A program made the position numbers and the translations under genes. Below are positions 35,346 through 47,366 of a DNA stretch of 64,000 nt, one piece after another. The stretch lies in contig WIXG01000262.1 of NCBI GenBank assembly GCA_009869945.1, positions 49,683 through 113,682 on the forward strand, read 5' to 3'. Each line of letters opens with the position of its first letter. Positions within the stretch are counted from its first letter, which is position 1. Origin of the DNA: Mesaphorura yosii (Eukaryota > Arthropoda > Collembola > Poduromorpha > Tullbergiidae). The notes below the pieces were generated by a model that saw only the letters and a list, made by a program, of their open reading frames with translations, was not told the origin of the DNA and did not search any database.

Positions 35346-38094
35346 GGATGTTTTTATTCAAAACTCAAAGATGTGCTGGTCGAAAGCTAAATACCATGCT
35401 GTCTTGCTGTCAGTTCCGTTTTCCGTGTTTGGCTTGACGAATTTGTGCATGCGGAATGCAGAAATGCGATTCCTCGAATGAAGTATGCACTCTTTTGTCT
35501 TTCAAGCCATGTCGACAATGAACAAATGAGTTCCCAATTGATGATTGCCTGTGTTTGCCAGCAGCCATACGAACGCTGGCCTAGTCTGTCTTCTTTGCTG
35601 TTAATTGCAATTATGAATATACGGATTCATAAGTTCATTATAACCATGCATGCATATATGCTTCAACAACTGATATACATATGCGATACGTGTAACTTGT
35701 GGTCTGTTCTAATTCTATCCATCCAGTTGTTATTCCAATACCAATACCAATACCAAGCTATGCCATTGCAATGTGGTTTCATAGTTTTATGCAGCATTAC
35801 AGTGGCCAGCACTTCCCTGTCTCCCTTAACTCTCGTATGCATTATCATTTAGCACGGTGGCAGGAGGGCAGGCTAGCTGGTGGAGGTGGTAGTATGGTGA
35901 GCGCACTCGCTCTCCTTCGTCTTCCCAACGTTATACACTTCCTTCGCTTGAAACGAGTCAAAAGCCTCAACAATCTGACAAAATTATGAAAAACTGCGAA
36001 AACATGGATGGACGCAGTTAATTGCGAGCCAACTGACCGGGCCAGCCCGGACAAGACGGCCCGGATTGTCCGAATCCGCAATTAAAAGATGCAGATCACT
36101 GCCTATTGCGTAATGCTGGTGCGCTGGCTATATGCCTATAGTGCTCTTCCCCGTGTCTTTCCCTTGCGAGCTGCACCTTTTCATGCACGGCCACCCTCCC
36201 GTCGTCGTTGTACAATGAAGTCAGTGCAGACTCAACTCGCACAACACAGGACGAGATCCAAATAAAAAATTTCACTTTTTCGGGATTTTGTGTTTATTTT
36301 TTGGAAATAATTAACTCGAGTGCATGAATAGTACAGGGTTAAGTGGTGGGAGTGCTTTAATGTGTCGGACGATCGGAACTCGGCAACTAAACTGGTGAGT
36401 TAACTCGGTTCGATTTAATTCTGAAGAGAAGCGCAAAGACACAGCGGAGAGTGTGAGCAGTGAGCAGCACTGGCTCCTCGGTTCGCGGCCTGACGACTGG
36501 CGTGGCGATTGTTGGCTAGCTGGTGACTCGCAGTTAAGTTTAACCCGGTCAAATTGCTGCCCTCAGATGAACTGAGGCGAAGGCAGGCTCTGACTGCCCT
36601 CGTGCACCACAAGTTTCTATGAAATCTTACTCGTAGCGTGCAGAATAGGAGGAATAGCGTAGTTTATAGTACGTGGTAGAGGAATATAAATATTTTGGGA
36701 GGTTTTTGATCATGGGTTTGGTATACAGCGAGTACACACGGGCTGGCTGGCTAGCAGAGTCTTGTGTTGGGCAAGGAAGAAGGGCATCGTCAAATTCACA
36801 CAGCCAGCCACACAGCATTTATAACTGTACAAATCCATTCCAATTCAATTTCACAAGAAGCCCTGGCTTGGCTTGGCTTGGTTGCCTGCTGTTGCAAGTT
36901 TACGAGACTCTTCTCTGCTTGCTTGTGTCGACAAGGCAAGGCATTTTATGGTGGTAGCAGGCAGCAGGGCTGGCAAATTCAAGATGACGAAGCCTAGACA
37001 TGGCAATAAACTTATTGCGTTGAATTCTGAATTGCATTGGCTCCCACAACCGACGTATTGTACGCTCCGCACAGAACACAACCAGGCAAAGGGTTACGTG
37101 TGCTGCCTGCCTAAGCGAACCAGCAGCAGCTTTTTTTACATGGGCTTTCTCCATTCTGAGGATTCACGTACACACATTCACGGGCAGAGATAACCCAAGC
37201 CAAGCCAGACTCTTGTTTTTATTGCTCATAGACGTGGTACGCGTACGAAGCTTCGCGTATATGCAGTCGGCCGGCTGAGGCAGCGAGCGAAGGAGGACTC
37301 TTTTAGGTGTACCAACGGCAGAGTAACTCCGCCTATGCATGCGGTGACTGAAGCGCAAGACTTGAATCGAGTATCGAGGGTAAAGAAGCGTTAGCGTTAG
37401 CGTTAGAATTCTTTGGTATGGAGTGCACACTGCACAGGGGCTTCGCGATACCCAAATACACTACGACTACCAAGCCAAGCTTGCACTGTTGATAACAATT
37501 CTCTGATGCGGGCAGTGCTCAAGGTACTGCTGACTGCTGGATGGGGTTCAGTTGTAGTTCATCAGGCGAAGAGCACTAATGACATGCCATGCCATGGCAC
37601 TGACTGGATCCGTGCGCTGAACACAGCAGGCTGCGCAACCACCCACTCTTCAAAGCAATGCCACTGATGACTGGGACTCGGACGAAGAAACATGAAACAC
37701 TCCTTCCACTTAATGAAAGCAGAAGGAATGATTACCTAAATACGGTCACTGGCATTTCTTCATGAATGAATCAACCTTCAACCGTGATTCAGTGAATTCA
37801 GCCTAGAGTAGGGCAACAGGAATGTTTATGGCCGGTTGATATTGATGCAGATGCTTTCTCCATTCCATTCATTCCCATTCTCTCCTGTATGAGCTATGCA
37901 TAGTGCATATGCGTGAAAGCAGAGATTCTCATCTTCAAGCCATTGTGTGTATTAGTAGCCTTCATACTTGTGAGAAACTGACAAACTGCGTTTCACCTTC
38001 GCCTACTGCATGCACCTTGCATTTGAATATGAGGAATTCGGTGATGGTGTTGATGAACGTGTTTCTTCTTTAGAATGCGAAGGAGTCCTGTCTC
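35346..38094. other. Intergenic region upstream of the BICRA-like gene
   Basis: There is no recognisable coding sequence in these 2.7 kb. Short microsatellites occur: CCAATA x3 at 35735-35752 and GCGTTA x3 at 37388-37405, plus imperfect TTGGC-type runs near 36.86 kb. A pyrimidine-rich acceptor-like site (TTTCTTCTTTAG, ending near 38073) lies just before the BICRA start codon. It suggests that an untranslated first exon lies upstream in this interval. Confidence 0.45.
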
Positions 38095-41000
38095 ATGGCA
38101 GACGGAGGCCAACGACTCCTGGATGTCATCGAGTAAGGAGAAATACTTGACATACTGTACAGAAAGCGTGTAATCGTCGAGTATTGAGTATATAAATGCT
38201 TTCATGTATTTGCAGTGATCCGAATGCGCTGGAGTCGTTCCTCGGCAGTCTGACATCCGATGACATCCTCCATTCGGGGGCAGTGAACAACGTCGTCGAG
38301 CAGCTGACCAGTTCCTTGGCCCAGGAGTATGACATCGACTCCCCCAGCGACACCCTCTTCGACACGTTGGAGTCGTCGGGGAATCTCACCGACATCTCAC
38401 AGTCCACCGTGCCCTTCGACTTTGGCGGAGACCACATTCTGGATTCCTACTCTATCAATTCTGTGGGAAACACCTCGTCGCTCTCGAGCAATGGACCCGG
38501 CCAGTTTGATCTCAACACAAATGAGCAATTGCACCAGCTGCAGATGCAACAGCAGCAGCAAAATTTCAACCTTTCAACTTCAAATGCCTGTGATTCGTCG
38601 TCGTTCAACCTTCTTTCGTCTTCTAATGCTAATAATACTCTGCCAAATACCTCCAATTCGACTTTTAGTAACAGTTTGGTTAGTGGCAGTTCTTCCAACA
38701 GCAGTAGCGTACTCTATTCCACGTCCGGTGCGAGCGGGTCCGTCATCATCGGCCAGCAGCACCAGCACACCCTCTCCGCAAATGGACACCTCGTCCAGCA
38801 GCACCAGGAGCACGTTCAGATGTCTAGTCTTTCGTCCACGTCGATGGTTCAGTCACAATCTCATTCCAGCTCCACCACCGCCTCTTCTGGCATGATCTCA
38901 ACCAGCCAGAGCAGTGGCAACCAGAACCAGCCGCAGGTGACCTTCAACGGAATGCTGAGCTTCCCTGAGCAGAATCAAGCCGACGCAGGCCAGAAACAGC
39001 AAACGGAGACCAAGACATCCGAAATGCCGGCGTTGAGTACCGCAAATCAGCAGACAGCTTCCACGAGCCAGCTGCAGTTCACTTCTGCTGCTGGCTCGGT
39101 GAGCACTCCGTCCATATCAGCCTCAAACGCTCCCGCACAGCAAGCAATAACGACAGCGCAGTTCGCCAACCTGAACCTGACGCAGTTGGTCCAACAAGCT
39201 CAGCAAGCGCAAGCCATGGGGCAGCAAATCATAAGCACGGGCGGTGGTCTTCAACTGCAGGCGACTCAGCAACCCAGCTTCTTCATTGACGCGAATGGCC
39301 AGATCATGGCTGCCGCTGGCGGTGCAACCGGAATATCTTCATTCGGGACAAGCAATCTAGCCCTCGTTGCCACTGCTGGCGGTGTGCAACCGTACGCCGT
39401 TCTCGCCCAGCCTTCTGCACAGCAGCTATTTTCCAACGCGATCACTATGCAACCACAAACAACCACCATTCAGTCGATTAAGAATCCCAACGGTTCGACG
39501 ACGTACTTCCAGACGAATACACCTCAGATCATTGGGACGAATCCCCTTCAGCAGACGACCACGGCGGGAGTTGTGGGAAGTGTTGCAAACAACTTGCAGA
39601 GCTCAATTATCAGGCCTAAACCACCTCCACAACTGTTACCCAAACCATCGGCTACGGCGACGAAAAGCACTCCAACCTCCTCAGTGTCAAAACCGGGCAC
39701 GCCGACGGGGACCAGCTCGACAGCGACGAGTTCTAGTACAGGAAGCATCGATAGAGGAATCAGCAGCACAAACAGTAGCACGAGTTCGAACGGTTTGACC
39801 ACCAGCGTTACCACAAATAATACTGTGATAGGTAAGTCAAAACTGCTATGGCCCTAATCTTGCCTGTGTAGCGCCAATTCTCGCAAACGTTGTTGACAAT
39901 AATTAAATTTCAGGTTCCACGAATACCTCAACACTCGGTTCAGTAGTCACCAGCTTGGCAACTCCGATAACCACAAATTCTATTTCAATCGATACGCTGG
40001 GGCAACTGTTCCAGCAGCACGGCCAGCAAGCCATCTCGACCAGCGGACTCACATTCACCCAGCCGTCTTTCGCCATCGGACCAAACGGAATGGTCGTGTC
40101 TGGAGTCAATAACCTGAACGCGATGGCTGCTGGCCACCAAGCACTGATACTCAACCAGGTGAGTCACGAAATTTGCGGTTCGCAATTTTCAAAATCTGAG
40201 GTTCGATTTGCTGACTCTCCATGTCGTTTTCTGTAGATGGGTCAACAAATGATTGTGCCAACTGCTCAGGGTGGCTTCCAAATCTTGTTGAGGCAGCAGC
40301 CGAGCCAGCCACAACTCGTGATTCAGTCTCCAACACTCGGTGCTCAAGCAGCGGGCAACGCCAAGCCAATTATTCGCTACGTGACGGCCCAGGTGAACTT
40401 CTAAATCGCAATATCGCAAAACATGACAATTAATGGATAGTGTACTAACTTTTAACAAATGCTATTTCTAGAATTCGTTGAATTCGCTCCAAGTACAACA
40501 ACCGCAGTTTATTATCAGAACCATGCCCACTCAAATTCAGACGCAAACTCAGTCGCAGTCACAACCACAAACTCAATCGGCACCCGTCACTCCCGTGGCC
40601 ACTCCTCTTCCTAGCCAGACTCCTGAGGCTCGGAAAACAGTCACACCGCAGCCACCGCAAATTCAGAAACCAATTCGGGCTCCAACTCCGACGCCCGTGA
40701 ATAACAAGAAGAGTGAACCGTCACCCGAACCTCCGAAGAAGAAGGCAAAGCAGATAAAGAAGAAGGAAAAGGTCACGATTGATCTGAACGACCTCTTCAA
40801 AAAGGCTGGGATAGACAGTGGCGACTTTGAAGACGACGGATTTGATTTCTTCGATTCGAGCGAGACGACTCCTTCGCAAAACGGCATTCAGCAAGATCAA
40901 ACCAAGCTGAACGGGGCAGCCAACAATAACAACACGATCACTCCGCCATTGATCCATGGCCTGCCTCACGTGCGGGTTCTGGAGCCTGTTGACAAAACAA

Positions 41001-44000
41001 AGCAACGAAAGCCTGCAACACCGAAGGGCAGGGGGAAGGCTCAGCAGCAAACGACGCCACCACCGGCCACACCTGCACCAAAAACCCCGCAAGTCACACT
41101 TCCAGCCCCACCGAAACCTGTGATTGGGAAGGATGGGAAGGTAATTTACCTGGAACCGCCAATTATTAACCTGGACGTCCCCCTGCCTCCTGAAGACTCC
41201 ACGACGAGTAAACCCAAAAAGTCCAAGAGCAAAGCCAAGAAAGTCGAACCCGAACCTCCGCCTGTTCCTTCTCCGTCTCCGCCACCGCCACCGTCTAAGA
41301 AGAAGAAGTACCCTTCGAAGAAAACGGAACCGGCAGCTACCAACCATGTAGTCAACAACCTGAACCTGAAGCCATTGGGTCCGCCTCCGCCCATTCCTCT
41401 CATTTCTGCCCCTGCCCCTCGCTCTGTACCTGTGACCACGGCCGCTGCGCCCACGCCTGCCGTGACGACAGCATCTCCTGTCGCTGTTGGAAGCACGCAA
41501 TTCGGCGCTGCACCGCGAATGGTGTCACTGTCTCCTCAGAATCAGCAGCTGTTGCGTAATATTCAGATCCAAATCAACAGACTGGTCACAAAACCATCAC
41601 GTAACGAGACGGAGGAAACGGCGTTACAAAAGTTGCGGGAGCTGCAGCAGCAAGTGATCGCCACCGGCGTCACCGTTCCCAATCCACCTCACGTCCAAAC
41701 GGTAAGTTACACTTCACTTTGGAATCCCAGCACTCATGAAAATGTAAGGGCGATGTCACTTGTCGACCAGCGGTATCGATATAAGAACGATAGTCACAGA
41801 CCGAATCTGAAAGGTCGTTCAAATTCAGAAAGCAAACGCGACACGATTGGGTGCACCCGCACTGCATGAGCGCTTAGACATAAATGGACTGTAGTTAAGT
41901 GTCGGGACTTGGGGACAACAAACTAAGCTTCAGGTTTATAATTGCACCATAATTAACTTATGCGGGTATTGCACTAACGGTTGGTATTCTTGGCTATGTG
42001 GGTTGATTGATTAACATTTAACACATTAACTGCCTTACTTTAGCTGAATACCACACAAGCAGTCGTTGCAACTTCGACAACTGGGCTCACAGTTTTGAGC
42101 ACGTCGAGCCCGTCCGCCGCTTCGTCGTCAGTGATCTCCACCAGTAAACCGCTTGGCACAGGCAGCCTTCCAGAAGCGCCCTCGGAGTCAACGCAGCATA
42201 TCCTCCTAAAGAGCAGCTCGAGTCCTCGTGGCAGTGGCAGCATTATTTTTTCTCAGCCACCTCCTCTGATTCTAAGTAATAAAGTCATTACGTCGTCTGC
42301 AAGCAGCAGTGGGCAGGCAGCACAGCCTGAAAGCAACACGAGCATTGTCGCTGTCACGACGGATCCGACCACCAAAAGAGCCTACATTATTTCAGTGGCC
42401 AAGAGCGGCGTGAGTGCTCCTCCGCCTGCAACCAACATGAGCATGTCCTCGGATGTCTCTTCTCCCGCGGCAATTCCTGGCGGCGACAAGGTTTGTCTGC
42501 ACACGAAGCGTGTCCAGCTGTGTCCTCAGTTCTGCCCACTCCTCCTATAATTTGATTGATTTGCTCGCTCGTCTTCCGAAATCTTCAGTTCATTCCTCAG
42601 AATGCATGCTGATTTACCAATTGCAATTCTTGGTTTATTGCCTATTGCCTTGCACATTGTTAGCTAAGCTAATTCTTGATTTCTGGATTGGACCTTTTTG
42701 CATTGATTTCAGCATGTCACCTTGTTTCTTAAGTTCATGCATCCAAATCTTGCATGGCCACTGCAAATGCTTGTTTCAAGTGTGACTTTAATTTGCATCG
42801 TTCAACAAGCTCGCTCTTCCTATCAATTAGTCGACCGTCATGGTTAAATAATTAAAGCGGATTGGATTGCTTCTGTCGCAGGTAACGAGTGCCACCGGAA
42901 CAACCACGACCACGACCATATCAACCTCGAGCGGTGCGATACGCCAGTACCACTACCAATTCCCCACACCCCAACAGCAGACGCCTCCAGTATTAATCCG
43001 CACGCTAGCCGACGACAAGAACGCCGAGGAGCTGAGGCTGGCCAAGCAGAAACAGGAAGAAGAAGCCATAGTGAAGTGGAAGAAGGAGCAGTAAGTGCTA
43101 AGTTCTTTCTGAAGTGCAGCCTCAAAATTGAATATTAATTGGGCTTCACTCTTGTAGATTTGAGGCAAGGTATCAGAAAGACCAAGACAATTTTCTGAGC
43201 CCGGACTACAAAACGCCCTTCAGCTCACTGAAGGACATGGCTGAACGATTATCGAGCTTTCATATCGCACGGGAAAGGAGAGAAATGGAATTCGAAGAGT
43301 TTGACCAAGACTTTAGTGAGACTGCCTGTCACCTGCTTGACAAATTCAACGGAATGGTTGCTAAATACAAGGCCTTAGTTTTAAGAGACTCCATGGTACG
43401 TGAAGCACTCCTAGCTAGAGTTTGCGGCTTGCATTACTTGTGCTAACTTCATTTTGCGCTCGTGTGCCCTTGCAGAGAGAAGTTCCTTGTTGTGAGCATG
43501 TGATGTTGGAGCGAGTCTTCGTCGGAGAAGAACGTGCTTCCTTGGAGCAAGACCGTAGTTTAGTTGCTGATGGAGAAAGTAAGTCCAACCGATAGACAAA
43601 GGATTGGGAGCTCTAAACTTAATTCACGTTTTCTTTTCGCAGTTCTTGAACTTCCACCACCACCGCCTAGCTGGATCCCACAAATTGAAGAATACGTTGA
43701 GACTGAACTGAAAGAGATGGAGCGGGACTCTATCGTAAATCAGCAAGTTCAGTCGGCAATCGACTCCATTACAACTTTCGGCAATAATGACAGTTCAAAT
43801 TACGCGTTGCCTGACGAGTGCGAAAAGGTAAACAAGCAAATTCGCGAACTCGCCAAGCCAGCCAAGGCCTTCGACGAATTCTGAAGAATTTTTGTAATTT
43901 CCGTAGATTGAGGTGGATGCATTCGGCGTACCAATTTCTAGTTCGGGATACAACGGAATGAATTCCTCATCTGCAGACATCGACGAAGCAGTCAAATCGA

Positions 44001-44011
44001 TCCTCTTCTAA
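38095..44011 (+). CDS. BICRA: BICRA/GLTSCR1-like subunit of BAF (ncBAF/GBAF-type) chromatin remodeller
   Basis: This is a nuclear subunit of the SWI/SNF variant defined by GLTSCR1/BRD9 in vertebrates. Eleven exons (38095-38132, 38216-39831, 39914-40158, 40237-40392, 40472-41701, 42044-42490, 42882-43090, 43158-43395, 43476-43578, 43643-43827, 43907-44011) give 1523 aa (human BICRA ~1560). The N-terminus has the conserved LLDVIDDPNALESFLGS segment. A very long low-complexity part rich in Ser, Thr, Gln and Pro follows, with a basic patch (PPKKKAKQIKKKEK) next to DLNDLFKKAGI and a second PPPPPSKKKK run. The GLTSCR1 domain comes last: LAKQKQEEEAIVKWKKEQ, YKTPFSSLKDMAERL, FDQDFSETACHLLDKF and EVPCCEHVMLERVFV. 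Intron 6 has a weak donor (GTTTGT). Reading through the donor after 43827 would instead end the protein at 43884. Confidence 0.93.
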
Positions 44012-44952
44012 GGTCCGTGGGCGCTGACGGACGTTTTAAATCCTTGGACGGTGAAAATCGACAAAGTTATCACAGACTTGTTCATTAAGACATTTGAACA
44101 GGACGTCAATTAAAATCACACTTTCCTAACCTCACGAGCTAATGACTTGATTGTGTAAGTTGAGACATTTTTTGGATTGCATTTTAGTACTTAAAAGTGA
44201 TATTTTTGTTACAAGCAATGGGACAAAAAGTATTAATAAAAATAGACACTAGTTTCATAAGAATTATCAGAGAAGGCATTTGAAGCGATATCCTGCTTAT
44301 GTATTTATTATTTACCATATCCATATTTTAACTGATAAGGGTTAAAATTATCTGAATCACGTTGCTCCAGATGGGTCGGAGAGTTAATCTGCAGTTGTGA
44401 AACTTATACTCAGGTCATGAAAAGTATTATGTACAAAAATTAATCATAATTAGTGTAGTGAAAGCTACTCTATTTTGTTGAACCTTTCTGAATTGTTACA
44501 CTTTATAAAATCATAAAACAAAATGAATAAATCAGACAGACGAAGGAGTTTCAGTCAGTATTTCGGTCACCAAAGCAAAACTCATTTATCATTTATCTCT
44601 TCCTTGATTCAGTCAATATTTCCAGGTATCGATAAAATACGACGAATGAATATGAGATTTCGTACTCGTCTGTCTTCCTTGCCAGGCGAACACGAGGCGA
44701 GCCAAGAGCTTCCCACAAATGCTCTTGCTGTCGTGCTGCTGCTCTGAATTTCGCCTATTGTGATTTCGATATCCACTCAAATTCTGTGCGTCGGGAAACG
44801 ATTCGAAGGATTAAGCCAAGCCAGGCGCCAGGTTAGGTTAGGTATTCTTAGCACGCGCACGTTCAAGGTGCAAGGCCCGAACATAGCAGTATTAGCGGAC
44901 CTTTTCCCGTTTCAGCCATCGCCGAACAACAATCACAGCCGGCAGAAAAAAA
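44012..44952. other. BICRA 3' UTR and MRPS28 promoter interval
   Basis: This AT-rich interval holds an AATAAA at 44235-44240 for BICRA. A short GGTTAGGTTAGG stretch lies at about 44831-44842. I see no gene. Confidence 0.5.
44235..44240 (+). terminator. Poly(A) signal AATAAA of the BICRA-like gene
   Basis: AATAAA lies 224 nt after the BICRA stop, in an AT-rich 3' UTR. Confidence 0.55.
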
Positions 44953-45778
44953 ATGCTCCACACAAAGAGTAAGTTTGGTGCTTCTTATCTTCAATCTTCC
45001 CTTGTCGGGTAATTCTACGTACTGTAATTGTATTGATTTCCTTCGCCAGGGTTCCTGACACACGCCGCTAGGTTTGGTCAACGCAAACAGCAGCAACCCC
45101 GAAAGCCATTAGTCACTTTCAGTAGTTCACAACCTTGGTTAGGAGATCGTAATCATTGCTGCTATTCAACAGGCCCGGAGACAGGCCCTTCAGAGGTACC
45201 TCCAGTCACTAAGCCAGCTGAAACCACAACTTCTGGCAACATTGCCAAGGGAGGGTTTGCGAAAGCCGTCGAGAAGTTTAGTGGAAATGAGAGCTTTGTA
45301 AAGCTCCTACGAAATTCGCCCTTTGTTCAGGTAAGATATTCACATTGCTCTTCTTTGAGTGGGCCTTAATCAAATGTGGTGCCGGAATTCCAGATGGGTG
45401 ATCCGGAGGGTAAACTAGTCGAAGGGAGAATATTTCACATTGTGGAAGACGATCTCTATATTGACTTTGGTGGAAAATTTCACTGTGTGTGCACCAGACC
45501 AACGAAGGACGGAGGGTAAGTGTAGAATTCTCCAGCGTGTCGTCGCCCAGACTTCTGGAACAAAATCGGCTGAATTGAGTGGTTTCCTCGTTTCTTCCAG
45601 ATCATACGTTCTAGGAACAAGAGTCCGCCTAATTCTTCACGACTTGGAATTGTCGACGAGGTTCCTGGGAGCACAGTCTGATTTAACAATTTTGGAGGCA
45701 GATGCGACCCTCTTGGGACTTGTTCGGAAGCCTACGCAAATAGCATCTAGTGCTAGTGCCTTAAAGGGTGCCCAATAA
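44953..45778 (+). CDS. MRPS28: Mitochondrial small ribosomal subunit protein bS1m (MRPS28)
   Basis: This is a protein of the mitochondrial 28S ribosomal subunit, related to bacterial S1. Four exons (44953-44968, 45050-45330, 45394-45515, 45601-45778) give 198 aa (human 187). The first ~45 residues are basic and Ser/Thr/Gln-rich without early acidic residues ([18 protein letters not shown]), as expected for a mitochondrial import sequence. The conserved core follows: [64 protein letters not shown] and [10 protein letters not shown]. The tiny first exon (MLHTK) depends on the donor AGTAAGT at 44968 and is the least certain part. A transposase relic begins 106 bp downstream on the other strand. 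Confidence 0.93.
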
Positions 45779-45805
45779 GTAAAAACACAAACTACATTTT
45801 GCTCG

Positions 45806-45811
45806 ATTAAA
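45806..45811 (+). terminator. Poly(A) signal ATTAAA of MRPS28
   Basis: ATTAAA lies 28 nt after the stop and is the only nearby hexamer-like signal. Confidence 0.4.
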
Positions 45812-45884
45812 CGCAACTGCAGGAATTTATTGAACCAGCTTTTAAAAAAAAATGACTCAAAGGCAACAGTAAAGAATCAAATTC

Positions 45885-46268
45885 TCAGCCATGAGTGCCC
45901 TTGCACCCTATCTTCCTGACCATTTTCCAAGCCTTGTCCATAATGGCTTTTGCACTGCTTTTTGCAACATCAGCGGCCAGTGTCTTCCAGACCATAGTGA
46001 ATCCACGAAGCGTTATGGGTGTAATCTTTCGCTGAGCGTATGCTTGCTTGCAATTTGCCCAAAACAATTCGATCCTGCGCGCCTGCGGCACGTTTGGCGG
46101 ATTATCTTGTTTTTGGACGAAGTCGACATTTTCTTCACGGAGGTATGCGATGACTTCTCTTGAATGGTGGGACGAGGCGAGATCGGGCCAGAAGAAAACA
46201 CCCTCAATTTCAATTTCATGAATACCCTTTATTATATGGAACGTGAAGCCAAATTGACGCTGGCAAGT
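45885..46268 (-). pseudogene. Truncated Tc1/mariner (IS630-type) transposase, C-terminal part
   Basis: This is a 127-codon open fragment on the minus strand with the C-terminal half of a DDE transposase: FFWPDLASSHHSREV (second catalytic Asp), then NPPNVPQARRIELFW (third acidic residue, Glu). The spacing is 37 residues, a DD37E-like arrangement. The frame is closed upstream by a TGA at 46269-46271, and no N-terminal DNA-binding domain or first catalytic Asp is found. The piece is therefore 5'-truncated and cannot encode an active enzyme. It ends in a normal stop at 45885-45887. I could not identify terminal inverted repeats around it. The superfamily is clear from the motif; the exact family is not. 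Confidence 0.8.
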
Positions 46269-46271
46269 TCA

Positions 46272-47366
46272 CTGCTGACTAGAACTGAGAATATGCTTAT
46301 TGCATTTAAGTATCAGGCGCCATCTACACGTTCTTTTCCATGGAATTCACGACGAGTGATTAATGATTGCTTCTTAGATATTAACACAGATTTAAAATTC
46401 AGGGGTCAAAAAATCATTGTAATTAATTGCAAATAAATAGGACGACGACGACACGCACAAATATTTATTGCACAATGTTAATCAATAATTTAATCAGATT
46501 GAGCAATATAGTAATTAAATATAGAAACAGATTTCCAAAAATGTTGACTTTTGCCTAAAATGAAATTTCTGCGCTTCTGGTTTCACAATACTTAAGTTTC
46601 CTTGATGAAGTGTGAAAGTTAGTTAACCAAATAATTATTCTCTCGAATAAAGCGACTGAAACGTTGATAAAGAACTCGAACGAAACTCGAAACTGATTGC
46701 ATTGCAGGAATGGAGCCCAAAGTATTTTACGACTCCACGTTGGCTGTCATCCCCGTTGTCATCGACCCCTGCCAGCGTCAGTCCGAAGATCTCCAGTCTT
46801 GCCGACGCAACCCGTGAGCACACTTCGCACAAACTCCGGGTCTTCAAGCAGCTTGAAGAACGAACGCGTTGGCCACTCGCTCGTCTTCAGCACCGGAGCC
46901 CAGCACTAGTACATGATTGGCGAAGCCAACCGCACGGGTGGCCTGAAACAGCTGTGGGTCTTTCCATGTGTCAGCACTCCATTTTGTGGCTTCGTGCATG
47001 AGAAACTAAGCACAGGTTTCCCTGGCTTGTATGAATTTGCCTGCGTCTACAAGCAGAGCGATGAAAACAATGAATTAAATTACTCACTCAGAACATAGTC
47101 GTAATTGTACTCAATCAATCTCTTGTATCTCTTTATTTTGGGGTATAAAGCATTTCCGTGTAGTACGTAAAATGTAAAACTCTCATAAAACATTCTTATA
47201 AAATACGCACGTAACAATAATAATCTTAAAATGGTTCAAGTTTCGGTATAAAATTTGAATGATACAAAAGCGGATTGGAGACATAAATGAGAACATTTCG
47301 AATGTGGCATAACTAAAATACTACCCGATTAACGTAACCGTACAAAAGAAGCCCGTCTCAATTTCG
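46272..47366. other. Interval between the transposase relic and Hr39
   Basis: No gene is recognised here. The right end contains the Hr39 3' UTR, with an AATAAA on the minus strand at 47132-47137, 230 nt beyond the Hr39 stop. The left end may include decayed remains of the transposon. Confidence 0.45.
47132..47137 (-). terminator. Poly(A) signal AATAAA (minus) of Hr39
   Basis: The plus-strand TTTATT reads AATAAA on the minus strand, downstream of the Hr39 stop at 47367. Confidence 0.5.

Noticed and set aside
35735-37405. CCAATA and GCGTTA microsatellites
   Set aside because: Three copies each; ordinary short tandem repeats with no sign of function.
40721-41500. 259-codon minus-strand open frame rich in Arg, Gly and Trp
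   Set aside because: It is antisense to the Pro/Lys-rich BICRA exon and its composition is the mirror of that low-complexity sequence.
44831-44842. GGTTAGGTTAGG, resembling the arthropod telomere repeat TTAGG
   Set aside because: Only about two copies are present; this is expected by chance and too short to be an interstitial telomere.
45151-45174. A 24-bp GT-AG 'intron' (GTAATC to CAACAG) in MRPS28
   Set aside because: It is too short for splicing, and the frame reads straight through it, so it was kept as coding presequence.
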